Both the position numbers and the translations under genes were made by a program. From Mycobacterium sp. ACS1612 (GTDB lineage Bacteria; Actinomycetota; Actinomycetes; Mycobacteriales; Mycobacteriaceae), in the NCBI RefSeq assembly GCF_001667505.1, contig NZ_LZHZ01000063.1, positions 186,001 to 250,000 on the forward strand: DNA of 64,000 nt, given 5' to 3'. The notes under the pieces are model-generated. The model worked only from the letters and a program-made list of their open reading frames with translations, had not been told where the DNA came from and made no database searches. The stretch's first letter is position 1. Each line of letters begins with the position of its first letter. Shown piece after piece: positions 36,088 to 44,224 of the stretch.

Positions 36088-37923
36088 GTGAGCCACTACA
36101 AGAGCAATGTCCGCGACCAGGTATTCAACCTGTTCGAGGTGTTCGGCGTGGACAAGGCGTTTGGTGAGGGTGCTTACACCGACCTGGACACCGACACGGC
36201 GACCGAGATGCTGGGCGAGATCGCCCGACTGGCCGAGGGCCCGATCGCAGAATCCTTCGCCGACTCCGACCGCAACCCGCCGGTGTTCGACCCCAAGACC
36301 CATTCGGTGACGCTGCCGGAGCCGTTCAAGAAGTCCATGCGGGCGCTGTTCGACGGCGGCTGGGACAAGATCGGCCTCGTCGAGGAGCTTGGCGGCATGC
36401 CGATGCCCCGCGCACTGCAGTGGGCCCTGATCGAGCATGTGCTCGGCGCCAATCCCGCCGCATACATGTACGCGATGGGTCCCGGTATGGCGCAGATCCT
36501 CTACAACCTCGGTACCGAGGAGCAGAAGAAGTGGGCCGTGCTGGCCGCCGAGCGTGGCTGGACCGCCACCATGGTGCTGACCGAGCCCGACGCGGGTTCT
36601 GACGTCGGCGCAGGCCGCACCAAGGCCACCCAGCAGCCCGACGGCACCTGGCACATCGACGGTGTGAAGCGCTTCATCACCTCGGGTGACGCCGATGACC
36701 TCGGCGAGAACATCATGCACCTGGTGCTGGCCCGCCCCGAGGGCGCGGGCCCGGGCACCAAAGGTCTGTCGCTGTTCTTCGTGCCGAAGTTCCACTTCGA
36801 CCCCGAGACCGGTGAGCCCGGTGAGCGCAACGGCGTGTTCGTCACCAACGTCGAGCACAAGATGGGCTTGAAGGTTTCGGCCACCTGTGAGCTGTCGCTG
36901 GGCCAGCACGGCGTTCCCGCCGTCGGCTGGCTGGTCGGCGAGGTGCACGACGGCATCGCGCAGATGTTCGACGTCATCGAGCAGGCCCGAATGATGGTGG
37001 GCACCAAGGCAATTGCTACGCTGTCGACCGGCTACCTGAACGCGCTGGCGTACGCCAAGGAGCGTGTGCAGGGTGCCGACCTGACCCAGATGACCGACAA
37101 GACCGCGCCGCGCGTGACCATCACGCACCACCCGGACGTGCGTCGCTCGCTGATGACGCAGAAGGCTTACGCCGAGGGGCTGCGCGCGCTGTACCTGTAC
37201 ACCGCGACGTTCCAGGATTCGGCGGTCGCCAAGGCGCTGCACGATGTGGACGCCGAACTGGCCGTGCGGGTCAACGACCTGATGCTGCCGATCGTCAAGG
37301 GTGTCGGTTCCGAGCAGGCTTACGCCAAGTTGACCGAGAGCCTGCAAACCTTCGGCGGGTCCGGCTTCCTGCAGGACTACCCGATCGAGCAGTACATCCG
37401 TGACGCCAAGATCGACTCGTTGTACGAGGGCACCACGGCCATCCAGGCGCAGGACTTCTTCTTCCGCAAGATCGTTCGCGACAAGGGTCAGGCGCTGGCC
37501 TATGTGGCAGGCCAGGTCGAGTCGTTCGTCAAGAACGAGGCGGGCAACGGCAGGCTCAAGACCGAGCGGGCGCTGCTGGCCACCGCGCTTCAGGATGTTC
37601 AGGGCATGGCCGCGTCGCTGACCGGCTACCTGATGGCCGCGCAGGAGAATCCCGCCGAGCTGTACAAGGTGGGCCTCGGTTCGGTGCGCTTCCTGATGAG
37701 CGTCGGCGATCTGGTCATCGGCTGGCTGCTGCAGCAGCAGGCGGCGGTGGCCATCGAGGCACTCGACGCCGGGGCCAGCGGCGACGATCGCGCCTTCTAC
37801 GAAGGCAAGATCGCGGTCGCGTCGTTCTTCGCGAAGAACTTCCTGCCGCTGCTGACCAGCACCCGCAGCATCATCGAGAACCTCGACAACGAGGTGATGG
37901 AACTGGACGAGGCGGCGTTCTAA
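36088..37923 (+). CDS. fadE5: Acyl-CoA dehydrogenase FadE5
   Basis: 611 residues, GTG start after GAGGAGGAACC. Large acyl-CoA dehydrogenase with an N-terminal extension and a long C-terminal helical domain. Visible signatures are the flavin-binding WTATMVLTEPDAGSDVGAGR, the SLFFVPKF strand, the LQTFGGSGFLQDYPIEQYIRD helix and the catalytic base Glu in DSLYEGTTAIQ. It oxidises acyl-CoA to trans-2-enoyl-CoA in beta-oxidation. FadE5 of mycobacteria is broad in chain length and belongs to the fadE5/fadA2/fabG4 neighbourhood. It is monocistronic here, with a strong hairpin 23 bp after the stop. Confidence 0.96.
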   Translation: MSHYKSNVRDQVFNLFEVFGVDKAFGEGAYTDLDTDTATEMLGEIARLAEGPIAESFADSDRNPPVFDPKTHSVTLPEPFKKSMRALFDGGWDKIGLVEELGGMPMPRALQWALIEHVLGANPAAYMYAMGPGMAQILYNLGTEEQKKWAVLAAERGWTATMVLTEPDAGSDVGAGRTKATQQPDGTWHIDGVKRFITSGDADDLGENIMHLVLARPEGAGPGTKGLSLFFVPKFHFDPETGEPGERNGVFVTNVEHKMGLKVSATCELSLGQHGVPAVGWLVGEVHDGIAQMFDVIEQARMMVGTKAIATLSTGYLNALAYAKERVQGADLTQMTDKTAPRVTITHHPDVRRSLMTQKAYAEGLRALYLYTATFQDSAVAKALHDVDAELAVRVNDLMLPIVKGVGSEQAYAKLTESLQTFGGSGFLQDYPIEQYIRDAKIDSLYEGTTAIQAQDFFFRKIVRDKGQALAYVAGQVESFVKNEAGNGRLKTERALLATALQDVQGMAASLTGYLMAAQENPAELYKVGLGSVRFLMSVGDLVIGWLLQQQAAVAIEALDAGASGDDRAFYEGKIAVASFFAKNFLPLLTSTRSIIENLDNEVMELDEAAF

Positions 37924-37945
37924 AGCCTTCTGACCGCTTCGTACC

Positions 37946-37978
37946 CAACAGGCCCCGGTCTCTTCCCGGGGCCTGTTG
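37946..37978 (+). terminator. Hairpin terminator after fadE5
   Basis: Perfect 13-bp stem CAACAGGCCCCGG / CCGGGGCCTGTTG with a 7-base loop (TCTCTTC), 23 bp after the fadE5 stop. There is no T tract. It separates fadE5 from the secreted-protein genes downstream. Confidence 0.8.
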
Positions 37979-38057
37979 CGTTGAGTGACCAAGAAATCGC
38001 CAAGGTCGCTTTCGCATGCTGATCGCAACAAAGCGTCAGTGATGGAAGGCCCTTGCA

Positions 38058-39722
38058 ATGACCATCGTCTCGCCGCCCTTGGGGCGCGCAAGCCGCGGGA
38101 TGAAGACCGCGCTGTTGTTCGGTTTACTTGTGATCCTCGTTGGCGCAACAGGCGTCAGCATCAAGGCGATGGTTTCCGACCGCCCGGCGCAAGAATCGGT
38201 CGTGTCGTACACCTCTCAGGTGGCACTGCCGTTCACGCACCTCGGTCAGCCGTGGGGGGTGGCCGTCGACGCCGCGGGAAATCTTTACATCGCCGACCAT
38301 TCCTCCCGCCAGCTGATGAAGCTCGCAGCGGGCGCCGATGCGCCGACTCCGCTTCCTTCGGAAGGCCTTTCTGACCCGACTGGTGTGGCGGTGGACGGCG
38401 CAGGCAACGTCTATGTCGCCGACAACGGCAACGACACGGTGTGGAGGCTCGCAGCGGGCGCAGACAAGCTGACTGCGCTGCCGATCGATGGCCTCGAGGA
38501 CCCCGATGGTGTGGCTGTCGACGCCGAGGCCAACGTGTACGTCACCGACTACAGCAACCGCCGGGTGGTGAAGCTCGCGGCGGGGGCAGCCTCCGCGTCG
38601 GTGCTGCCGTTCGGCACGCTGCGCGGTCCGGTGGGCGTGGCGGTGGACAGCGCGAACAACGTTTACGTCACCGACAACCCGGCCGGCCGGGTGCTGAAGC
38701 TCGCCGCAGGTACCAACGAGCCGGCCGTGTTGCCCTTCGGCTCGCTGCACCACCCGACCGCCGTCGCGGTGGACGCCCGCGACAACGTCTACGTGCTGCA
38801 GATGAACCCCGATCCGGTGCTGAAGCTCGCGGCGGGCGCGACGATCCCCACGCCACTGCCGATCTACGTCGGCAGCAAGGCGGCCGGGTTGGCGGTGGAC
38901 ACTGACGGCACCCTCGTCGTGACCGATTTCGGCGAGCACAAGGTGGTGCGACTGGCACCGGGGGCGCGCACGACCACGACCGTCTCGTTCACCGACCTGG
39001 TGTACCCCAACGGCGTGGCGGTCGATGGCGCCGGCACTGTTTACGTCACCGGCCGAGGCGACAACCCGGTCTGGAAACTCGGGGCGGGCGCGGACACGCC
39101 GACCCCGCTGCCCTTCAGCGCCAAGACCGATCCCGTCGGCGCCGCAGTCGACCCGGCAGGCAACCTTTACGTCGCAGACTTCGACCACCGTCAGCTGCTG
39201 AAGCTGGCATCGGGGGCGCGCGCCCCAGTTCCTTTGCCGCTCAACGGTATCGAATACCCGGCCGCTGTCGCCGCCGACACCGCAGGCAACCTGTACATCA
39301 CGGATTGGACCGGCAACCGGGTGTGGAAGCTGACTGCCGGTGCAGAAGGCCCGACGATGCTGCCGTTCAGCGACCTCCGCGACCCCCAGGGCGTAGCCGT
39401 CGATGCGGCAGGCAACGTCTACGTCGCCGACAGCGGCAACAACCGGGTGCTCCGGATGGCCGCGGGATCGACCACCGCCACCGCGCTGTCATTGACCGAC
39501 CTGAACAGCCCGACCGGCGTCGCAATCGACGCCGCAGGCGATGTCTATGTCGCTGACCGCGGTAACAACCGGGTAGTGAAGCTCGCGGCGGATTCGGCCA
39601 TAGTTTCCGCACTGCCGTTCACCGACCTCAACAGTCCTCAAGCGGTGGCGGTCGACACGGCCGGAACCGTCTACGTAACCGACAGCGGCAACGCCCGGAT
39701 AGTGCAGCTCTCACCGCGGTGA
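38058..39722 (+). CDS. Membrane-anchored NHL-repeat double beta-propeller protein
   Basis: 554 residues. An N-terminal transmembrane anchor or uncleaved signal (about residues 16-38, MKTALLFGLLVILVGATGVS) is followed from residue 57 to the end by twelve tandem 42-residue NHL/Vgb-like repeats. Each has the pattern LPF-xx-L-xx-P-x-GVAVD-xxGNVYV-x-D-xxNxRVxKLAAGA. Twelve repeats would fold as two six-bladed propellers exposed outside the membrane, resembling a doubled PknD sensor domain but without a kinase. Such propellers bind peptides or glycans. The first two genes downstream also encode exported proteins. M. tuberculosis has no gene at this spot between its fadE5 and fadA2. Confidence 0.88.
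   Translation: MTIVSPPLGRASRGMKTALLFGLLVILVGATGVSIKAMVSDRPAQESVVSYTSQVALPFTHLGQPWGVAVDAAGNLYIADHSSRQLMKLAAGADAPTPLPSEGLSDPTGVAVDGAGNVYVADNGNDTVWRLAAGADKLTALPIDGLEDPDGVAVDAEANVYVTDYSNRRVVKLAAGAASASVLPFGTLRGPVGVAVDSANNVYVTDNPAGRVLKLAAGTNEPAVLPFGSLHHPTAVAVDARDNVYVLQMNPDPVLKLAAGATIPTPLPIYVGSKAAGLAVDTDGTLVVTDFGEHKVVRLAPGARTTTTVSFTDLVYPNGVAVDGAGTVYVTGRGDNPVWKLGAGADTPTPLPFSAKTDPVGAAVDPAGNLYVADFDHRQLLKLASGARAPVPLPLNGIEYPAAVAADTAGNLYITDWTGNRVWKLTAGAEGPTMLPFSDLRDPQGVAVDAAGNVYVADSGNNRVLRMAAGSTTATALSLTDLNSPTGVAIDAAGDVYVADRGNNRVVKLAADSAIVSALPFTDLNSPQAVAVDTAGTVYVTDSGNARIVQLSPR
38226..39719 (+). repeat. Twelve tandem 126-bp (42-residue) NHL repeats
   Basis: Eleven full 126-bp units plus a final unit of 108 bp, with no length change in any unit. 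Amino-acid identity between units is high (GVAVD...YVAD...KLAAGA). Units 6 and 7 diverge most at the LPF and YVTD positions, which may mark the junction between two propellers. Confidence 0.85.
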
Positions 39723-39769
39723 TCAGCCATATACCGAATTTGCCAATGACATTTCGTAAAGGAAACAAC

Positions 39770-41047
39770 GTGAAACGATCCATGACTGCGCTCCGACTGT
39801 TCGCGGTGGCGGCAGCGATGCTGGCCGGATGCTCGTCGTCGCACGGTTCGCTCACACCGCATCCCGCCTCGAGCACCTTGTCTCCGACGTCGGCCGCAAC
39901 CGCCCCAGCCGAGCCCGTCGCCGCACCAGGGGTGGAGGCCGAGATCGGCGATGTGCCTTGGTCGAAGGTGGGCGCGGGCTGGACGCTCGCGATGTGGAAC
40001 CCGGTTACCCCGACCAGGCCCGGTGAAGCACCGGCTCCGAACCAGCCGACGAGGGATGCGGCCACCACAACGCTGTATCTCGTTGACCCACAAGGCAATC
40101 GCTATTCGATCACCACCTTCGGCCCTGGCGGTGAACCCGAGTTGATCGACTGGTCCGGCGATGGCAGCCACGCCCTGATCGAAGCGCAGGGATACAGGTC
40201 ACCGGCGGTGGTCTCGGTCGATCTACACACCGGTGCGCAGACGACGATTCCCGTCAAGGGATACGCCCGGTATGCGCGTTCCGACGCCAAGGCGTTGCTG
40301 GTGTCGACCGACAATGGCGTTGACGAACCGGCGATGTTGACGCGCGTCGACCTGTCCGGACACGAGCAGCAGTCGTATCCGGTGGATTCATCGATCGGCG
40401 CAGGTCATTTCAACGGTCACTATCTGCAGTCGCCGGATGGGACGCGGCTTGTTCTCGGGACCACGACCATCGGCAGTCGCGGCGCCACGACGTCGGCCAG
40501 CGACATGGTCATCATGAACAGCAGCGACGGCAAGCTCATCCGCACGCTGCCCGCACCGATGCCCGACGCCGAATGCGAACCGGTGCGGTGGTGGACTCCG
40601 ACCGTGATTCTCGCGCATTGCGGAAACAATGCGGGAAAGCAGTTGTGGAAAGTGCCCGTTGACGGCGGGGCTGCGACTGCCCTTACTGCCGTCAACTCGA
40701 GCCAGCAGGACGACCCCGGCTTCGGCGGTGACCTCGACGACGGGGTCGCCTTCCAACTGCCCAGTGGGACGTTTCTTCAGTCGCAGGGTGCTTGCGGTTC
40801 GATTTTCCTGTCCCGCTTGACACCTGATATGCACACCAGGCGGGTGCACATCCCCGGAGTCTCCGACAGCGTCCAACTGGTAGGCGCAACCGGCGACATG
40901 CTGTTGCTGCTGGCGAAGGTGGGTTGTGGTGGCACGACGTCGCTGCTGACCTACGACCCGGCGGCCAACACCTCGACCGTGCTGCTCGGTCCACCGGTCA
41001 ATGGCGGCGGTGTGAGCAGCGCGCGACTCTACCCCGGTCAGGAGTGA
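39770..41047 (+). CDS. Putative lipoprotein, propeller-like, unknown function
   Basis: 425 residues from GTG 39770, chosen for the AAAGGA seven bases upstream and because it places MTALRLFAVAAAMLAGC as a standard lipobox signal (Cys about residue 21). The next ~45 residues are Ser/Thr/Pro/Ala-rich linker. The remainder has repeated strand pairs such as ITTFGPGGEPELIDWSGDGSHALIEA, SPDGTRLVLGTTTI and VRWWTPTVILAHCG, which look like WD40/TolB-type propeller blades. Four to five Cys in the second half may form disulfides. I know no function. It lies 47 bp after the NHL gene and 6 bp before the next secreted-protein gene, forming an envelope operon. Confidence 0.78.
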   Translation: MKRSMTALRLFAVAAAMLAGCSSSHGSLTPHPASSTLSPTSAATAPAEPVAAPGVEAEIGDVPWSKVGAGWTLAMWNPVTPTRPGEAPAPNQPTRDAATTTLYLVDPQGNRYSITTFGPGGEPELIDWSGDGSHALIEAQGYRSPAVVSVDLHTGAQTTIPVKGYARYARSDAKALLVSTDNGVDEPAMLTRVDLSGHEQQSYPVDSSIGAGHFNGHYLQSPDGTRLVLGTTTIGSRGATTSASDMVIMNSSDGKLIRTLPAPMPDAECEPVRWWTPTVILAHCGNNAGKQLWKVPVDGGAATALTAVNSSQQDDPGFGGDLDDGVAFQLPSGTFLQSQGACGSIFLSRLTPDMHTRRVHIPGVSDSVQLVGATGDMLLLLAKVGCGGTTSLLTYDPAANTSTVLLGPPVNGGGVSSARLYPGQE

Positions 41048-41053
41048 CCGACT

Positions 41054-41722
41054 GTGAAGAGCATGCTGATCACAGCGGCCGCCGTCGTGGCGTTGGTCGC
41101 CGGAATGCCCTCGGCCACTGCGCAATCGACGTGTGAGGATCTCGGCGGAACGGTCGGCGCCGACCAGGTGTGCCACGTGCAATCCACCACGACGGCGTAT
41201 GCGATCGACATCAGTTTTCCGCTGGGCTATCCCGACCAGCAGGCCGTTGCCGATTACCTGGAGCAGGACCGCGTCGATTTCCTGAACTGGGTCACCAGGT
41301 TCGGCGGCGACCATCACCAATACGTGCACAACGTCAACGCCAAGACCTACCACTCCCCAGGCACGCGAAGCCTGGTGCTGACGGTTGTCGACGACACCGG
41401 CTTAGCCCACGAAGATCACCCTGGTACCACCTATCAGGCGTTCAACTACGACGAGGACGAGCAGGCACCGATCACCATCGACACGCTGTTCAAGCCAGGC
41501 ACCGACCCGCTGAGGCTGCTCAACTCGATCGTCCAACGCGAGTTGGGCACGCACTCGGATGTCCCCGTGCGCAATGATCTCGATGTCAACACGTACCGGA
41601 ACTTCGCGATCACCGACGATGCGGTGACCTTCTTCTTCGGCGAAGACGAAGTGGTCGCCGACAACAACGGACCACATCGGATCGCGGTGCCGCGCAGCGA
41701 ACTGGCGTCGATGCTGGCGTAG
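41054..41722 (+). CDS. MPT64-like secreted protein (DUF3298/RsiV family)
   Basis: 222 residues, GTG start six bases after the preceding stop. A signal peptide (MKSMLITAAAVVALVAGMPSATAQS) is probably cut after Ala23. The mature protein has two early Cys (TCEDLG...QVCHV) and the pattern of the MPT64/MPB64 and RsiV-like DUF3298 fold: YAIDISFPLGYPDQQAVADYL, an internal SLVLTVVDDTG...TTYQAFNYD stretch, ITIDTLFKPGTDPLRLL and the terminal FAITDDAVTFFFGEDEV...HRIAVPRSEL. M. tuberculosis MPT64 is a secreted antigen of similar length whose molecular role is not settled. Together with the two upstream genes it forms an exported-protein operon. Confidence 0.85.
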   Translation: MKSMLITAAAVVALVAGMPSATAQSTCEDLGGTVGADQVCHVQSTTTAYAIDISFPLGYPDQQAVADYLEQDRVDFLNWVTRFGGDHHQYVHNVNAKTYHSPGTRSLVLTVVDDTGLAHEDHPGTTYQAFNYDEDEQAPITIDTLFKPGTDPLRLLNSIVQRELGTHSDVPVRNDLDVNTYRNFAITDDAVTFFFGEDEVVADNNGPHRIAVPRSELASMLA

Positions 41723-41760
41723 CAGGATCGGCTGACCACACCCTGTACACAAAAATAGGG

Positions 41761-41855
41761 CGGGTTCGGGAGGACATTCGAGGGCGTCTCATTAATTCTC
41801 GCGCGTCCGGCCTTCGCCTCTTACCGGCACTTTGGATCGGTCACTCCCGAACCCG
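41761..41855. repeat. Perfect 12-bp inverted repeat with a 71-bp spacer
   Basis: CGGGTTCGGGAG at 41761-41772 and CTCCCGAACCCG at 41844-41855, in the gap between two convergent genes. The arms are perfect. It could be a shared termination structure or the remnant of a small insertion; the spacer holds no coding sequence that I can see. Confidence 0.5.
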
Positions 41856-41908
41856 TCGTGCGCTCGATCGTACGCTTGTGACTGCGCTCACACCAGAGTC
41901 TTTCTGCG

Positions 41909-42738
41909 CTATTTGTCCTTCGTCCGCAGCAGCGCGCGGGTGCGCGCACGCCCCTCAGCGGAAGGGTCGAACGTGACGCCCGCAAACTCGTCGACACCCG
42001 CCGCGGACAGCTCGTCGAGGCGCTGCGCGACGGTGTTCTCGTCGCCGATGATCGCGGCGTCCTCGGGTCCCTGGTAGCCCTCGCGGTCGAGCATCGCCCG
42101 GTACGACGGCAGCTGGCCGTAGAGGGCGAACTCCTCGGCCGCCCGCGCCCGCAGACCCTCGACGTCGTCGGTGACGGCCACCGGCAGCGACGCCGCGACC
42201 CGCACCGCAGTCTCGGCACGGCCCGCCTCCGCGGCAGCCTGACGAAGCGTCGGACCCACATGTTCGGCGAGCGTCTTGGGTCCGGTCATCCACGTCAGCG
42301 TGCCCGCCGTGCGCCGTCCGGCCAGCCCCAGCATCTGCGGACCGAGCGCGGCGATATAGACCTGCGGCGTCGGCGCACCCGGAATCTGCAGCGAGCCCCG
42401 CGTCGTCCAGAACTCGCCGGTGGCGTCGGCGGCCTGCCCGGTCAACAGCGGCTGCAGACCGTCGAGGTATTCGCGCATCTGACGCACCGGCTTGTCCCAG
42501 GACACGCCCCACATCTGTTCGGTGACCATCCGGTGGCTCATGCCGATGCCCAGCGTGAAGCGCCCGCTCGAGATCACGTTCAGGGTCAGCGCGCGCTGAG
42601 CCAGCTGCGTGGGATGCTGCACTTGGATCGGTATGACGCCGGAGCCGACCTCGATGGTGTCCACCTCGCGCAGTGCGACGGCGGCGAGCCGCCGGCGGTG
42701 TCTTTGAGTAATCCGACGAGGGTCAGGCTGATCTGCAT
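41909..42738 (-). pseudogene. LLM-class F420-dependent oxidoreductase, N-terminally broken
   Basis: The downstream frame (stop at 41909) encodes most of an LLM oxidoreductase: IEVGSGVIPIQ, SGRFTLGIGMSHRMV, VYIAALGPQMLGLAG and GQLPSYRAMLDREG are typical of one F420-binding subfamily. An LLM-like N-terminus (MQISLTLVG) begins at ATG 42738 but in a different frame from the body, and the roughly 40 residues that normally lie between it and the EVGSG strand are missing. So a deletion plus frameshift has removed the first beta-alpha units of the TIM barrel. An open frame from TTG 42766 exists, but its first ~30 residues are unrelated to the family. It may be expressed but is unlikely to be active. 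Confidence 0.6.
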
Positions 42739-42773
42739 GATCACCATCGAAGCACTCGGCGGCCAAAATTAAG

Positions 42774-42821
42774 AGCCCCGTATTACCGTCGGGTCGGGGG
42801 GTCAGACGGCAATACGGAGCT
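42774..42821 (-). terminator. Long hairpin after fadA2
   Basis: Minus-strand arms AGCTCCGTATTGCCGTC and GACGGTAATACGGGGCT pair over 17 positions with two mismatches around a 14-base loop, followed by CTTAATTTT. It lies 58 bp after the fadA2 stop and before the broken LLM gene. It is the best candidate for an intrinsic terminator of fadA2. Confidence 0.6.
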
Positions 42822-42878
42822 ACCAGGTCTATCGAGAGCCCCCCCGAGCCCGTTACAACCCGGTGGAAGTTTTTTTGG

Positions 42879-44177
42879 CTATGCCTCGAGTATTGCGGCG
42901 ACGCCCTGGCCGCCGGCCGCGCAGATCGAGATGAGACCGCGGACCGGCTGGCCCGTCTCCTTCTTTTTCTCCGCGAGCTGCTTGGCGAGCTGGGCCACGA
43001 TCCGCCCGCCGGTGGCGGCGAACGGGTGCCCTGCGGCCAGCGACGAGCCGTTGACGTTGAGCCTCGACCGGTCGATCGAGCCGAGCGCCTTGTCCAAGCC
43101 GAGCCGTTCCTTGCAATATTCCTCGGACTCCCATGCCTGCAGGTGCGCGAGCACCACCGACGCGAAGGCCTCGTGGATCTCGTAGAAGTCGAAATCGCCG
43201 AGGCTCAAGCCGTTTCGGGCCAACAGCCGCGGCACTGCGTAGGTGGGCGCCATCAGCAGACCGTCCTTGCCGTTGACGTAGTCGACCGCTGCGGTCTCGG
43301 CGTCGATGTAGTACGCCAGCGGCTCGATGCCGTGCTGTGCGGCCCACTCCGGGGTGGCGAGCAGCGACACCGAGGCACCGTCCGTCAGCGGCGTCGAGTT
43401 GCCCGCCGTCATCGTCGCGTCCCCGTTCTTGACGCCGAACACCGGCTTCAGCTTGGCGAGCTTCTCGGCTGACGAGTCCGCCCGCAGGTTGTTGTCCCGG
43501 TACACCCCGAGGAACGGGGTGACCAGGTCGTCGAAGAATCCGCGGTCGTAGGCGGCGGCCATGTTGCGGTGGCTCGCGGCGGCCAGCTCGTCCTGCTCGA
43601 CGCGCTTGATGCCCATCTGCTTGGCCGTGATGGCCTGATGCTCGCCCATCGACAGTCCGGTGCGCGGTTCGCTGTTGACGGGAATCTGGACACCGAGGGA
43701 CGCCGGTAGTTTGCCGACCAGCTTGAGCCGCTCGAGGTTGGACTTGGAGCGGCGCAGCCCGAGCAGCACACGGCGCAGGTCGTCACCGAAAGCGATGGGT
43801 GCGTCCGAGGCGGTGTCCACCCCGCCCGCGGCGGCGACGTCGTAGCGGCCTGCGGCGATGCCATCGGCGGCGGCGATGGTGGCCTGCAGACCCGTGCCGC
43901 ACGCCTGCTGGATGTCGAAGGCGGGCGTGTACGACGACAGCGAGCTGCCGAGCACGCACTCCCGCATCAGGTTGAAGTCGCGGCTGTGCTTGAGCACCGC
44001 ACCGCCGATCACTGCGCCCAGCTTCTCGCCGTCGAGGTTGAAGCGGTCGATCAGTCCGCCCAGCGCCGCGGTGAACATGTCCTGGTTGGAGGCGTTGGCA
44101 TACGCGCCGTCCGACCGTGCAAACGGAATCCTGTTGCCGCCGAGGATGGCGACGCGTCGGTGGGTATCACTAGCCAT
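42879..44177 (-). CDS. fadA2: Acetyl-CoA acyltransferase FadA2 (thiolase)
   Basis: 432 residues from MASDTHRRVAILGGNRIPF; an in-frame Met six codons upstream is less family-like. Thiolase signatures are the acylated Cys in IQQACGTGLQATIAAAD, the NEAF-equivalent YEIHEAFASVVL, the GHPFAATGGR His motif and the C-terminal catalytic Cys in ISICAAGGQG. It cleaves 3-ketoacyl-CoA in beta-oxidation or runs in reverse. It is divergent from fabG4 over 47 bp that hold a perfect TTACTC-N2-GAGTAA palindrome, so both are expected to be under one TetR-type regulator. Confidence 0.95.
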   Translation of the reverse strand: MASDTHRRVAILGGNRIPFARSDGAYANASNQDMFTAALGGLIDRFNLDGEKLGAVIGGAVLKHSRDFNLMRECVLGSSLSSYTPAFDIQQACGTGLQATIAAADGIAAGRYDVAAAGGVDTASDAPIAFGDDLRRVLLGLRRSKSNLERLKLVGKLPASLGVQIPVNSEPRTGLSMGEHQAITAKQMGIKRVEQDELAAASHRNMAAAYDRGFFDDLVTPFLGVYRDNNLRADSSAEKLAKLKPVFGVKNGDATMTAGNSTPLTDGASVSLLATPEWAAQHGIEPLAYYIDAETAAVDYVNGKDGLLMAPTYAVPRLLARNGLSLGDFDFYEIHEAFASVVLAHLQAWESEEYCKERLGLDKALGSIDRSRLNVNGSSLAAGHPFAATGGRIVAQLAKQLAEKKKETGQPVRGLISICAAGGQGVAAILEA

Positions 44178-44199
44178 GAACCCCATACTACGCACTCTT

Positions 44200-44215
44200 C
44201 TTACTCTGGAGTAAG
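44200..44215. promoter_or_regulatory. TetR-type operator between fadA2 and fabG4
   Basis: CTTACTC-TG-GAGTAAG, a perfect 16-bp palindrome, 10 bp before the fabG4 ATG and 23 bp from the fadA2 ATG. The same TTACTC-N2-GAGTAA core occurs at the start of the TetR gene near 50.1 kb. Confidence 0.75.
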
Positions 44216-44224
44216 TTCGTCATC

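Noticed and set aside
38226..39719. Regular 126-bp repeats considered as a CRISPR-like or minisatellite array
   Set aside because: All units are in one open frame and translate to a known protein repeat, with no spacers.
44200..44215. Palindrome between fadA2 and fabG4 considered as a terminator
   Set aside because: It lies between two divergent starts, not after a stop, and has a second copy at a TetR gene start, so an operator is the better reading.
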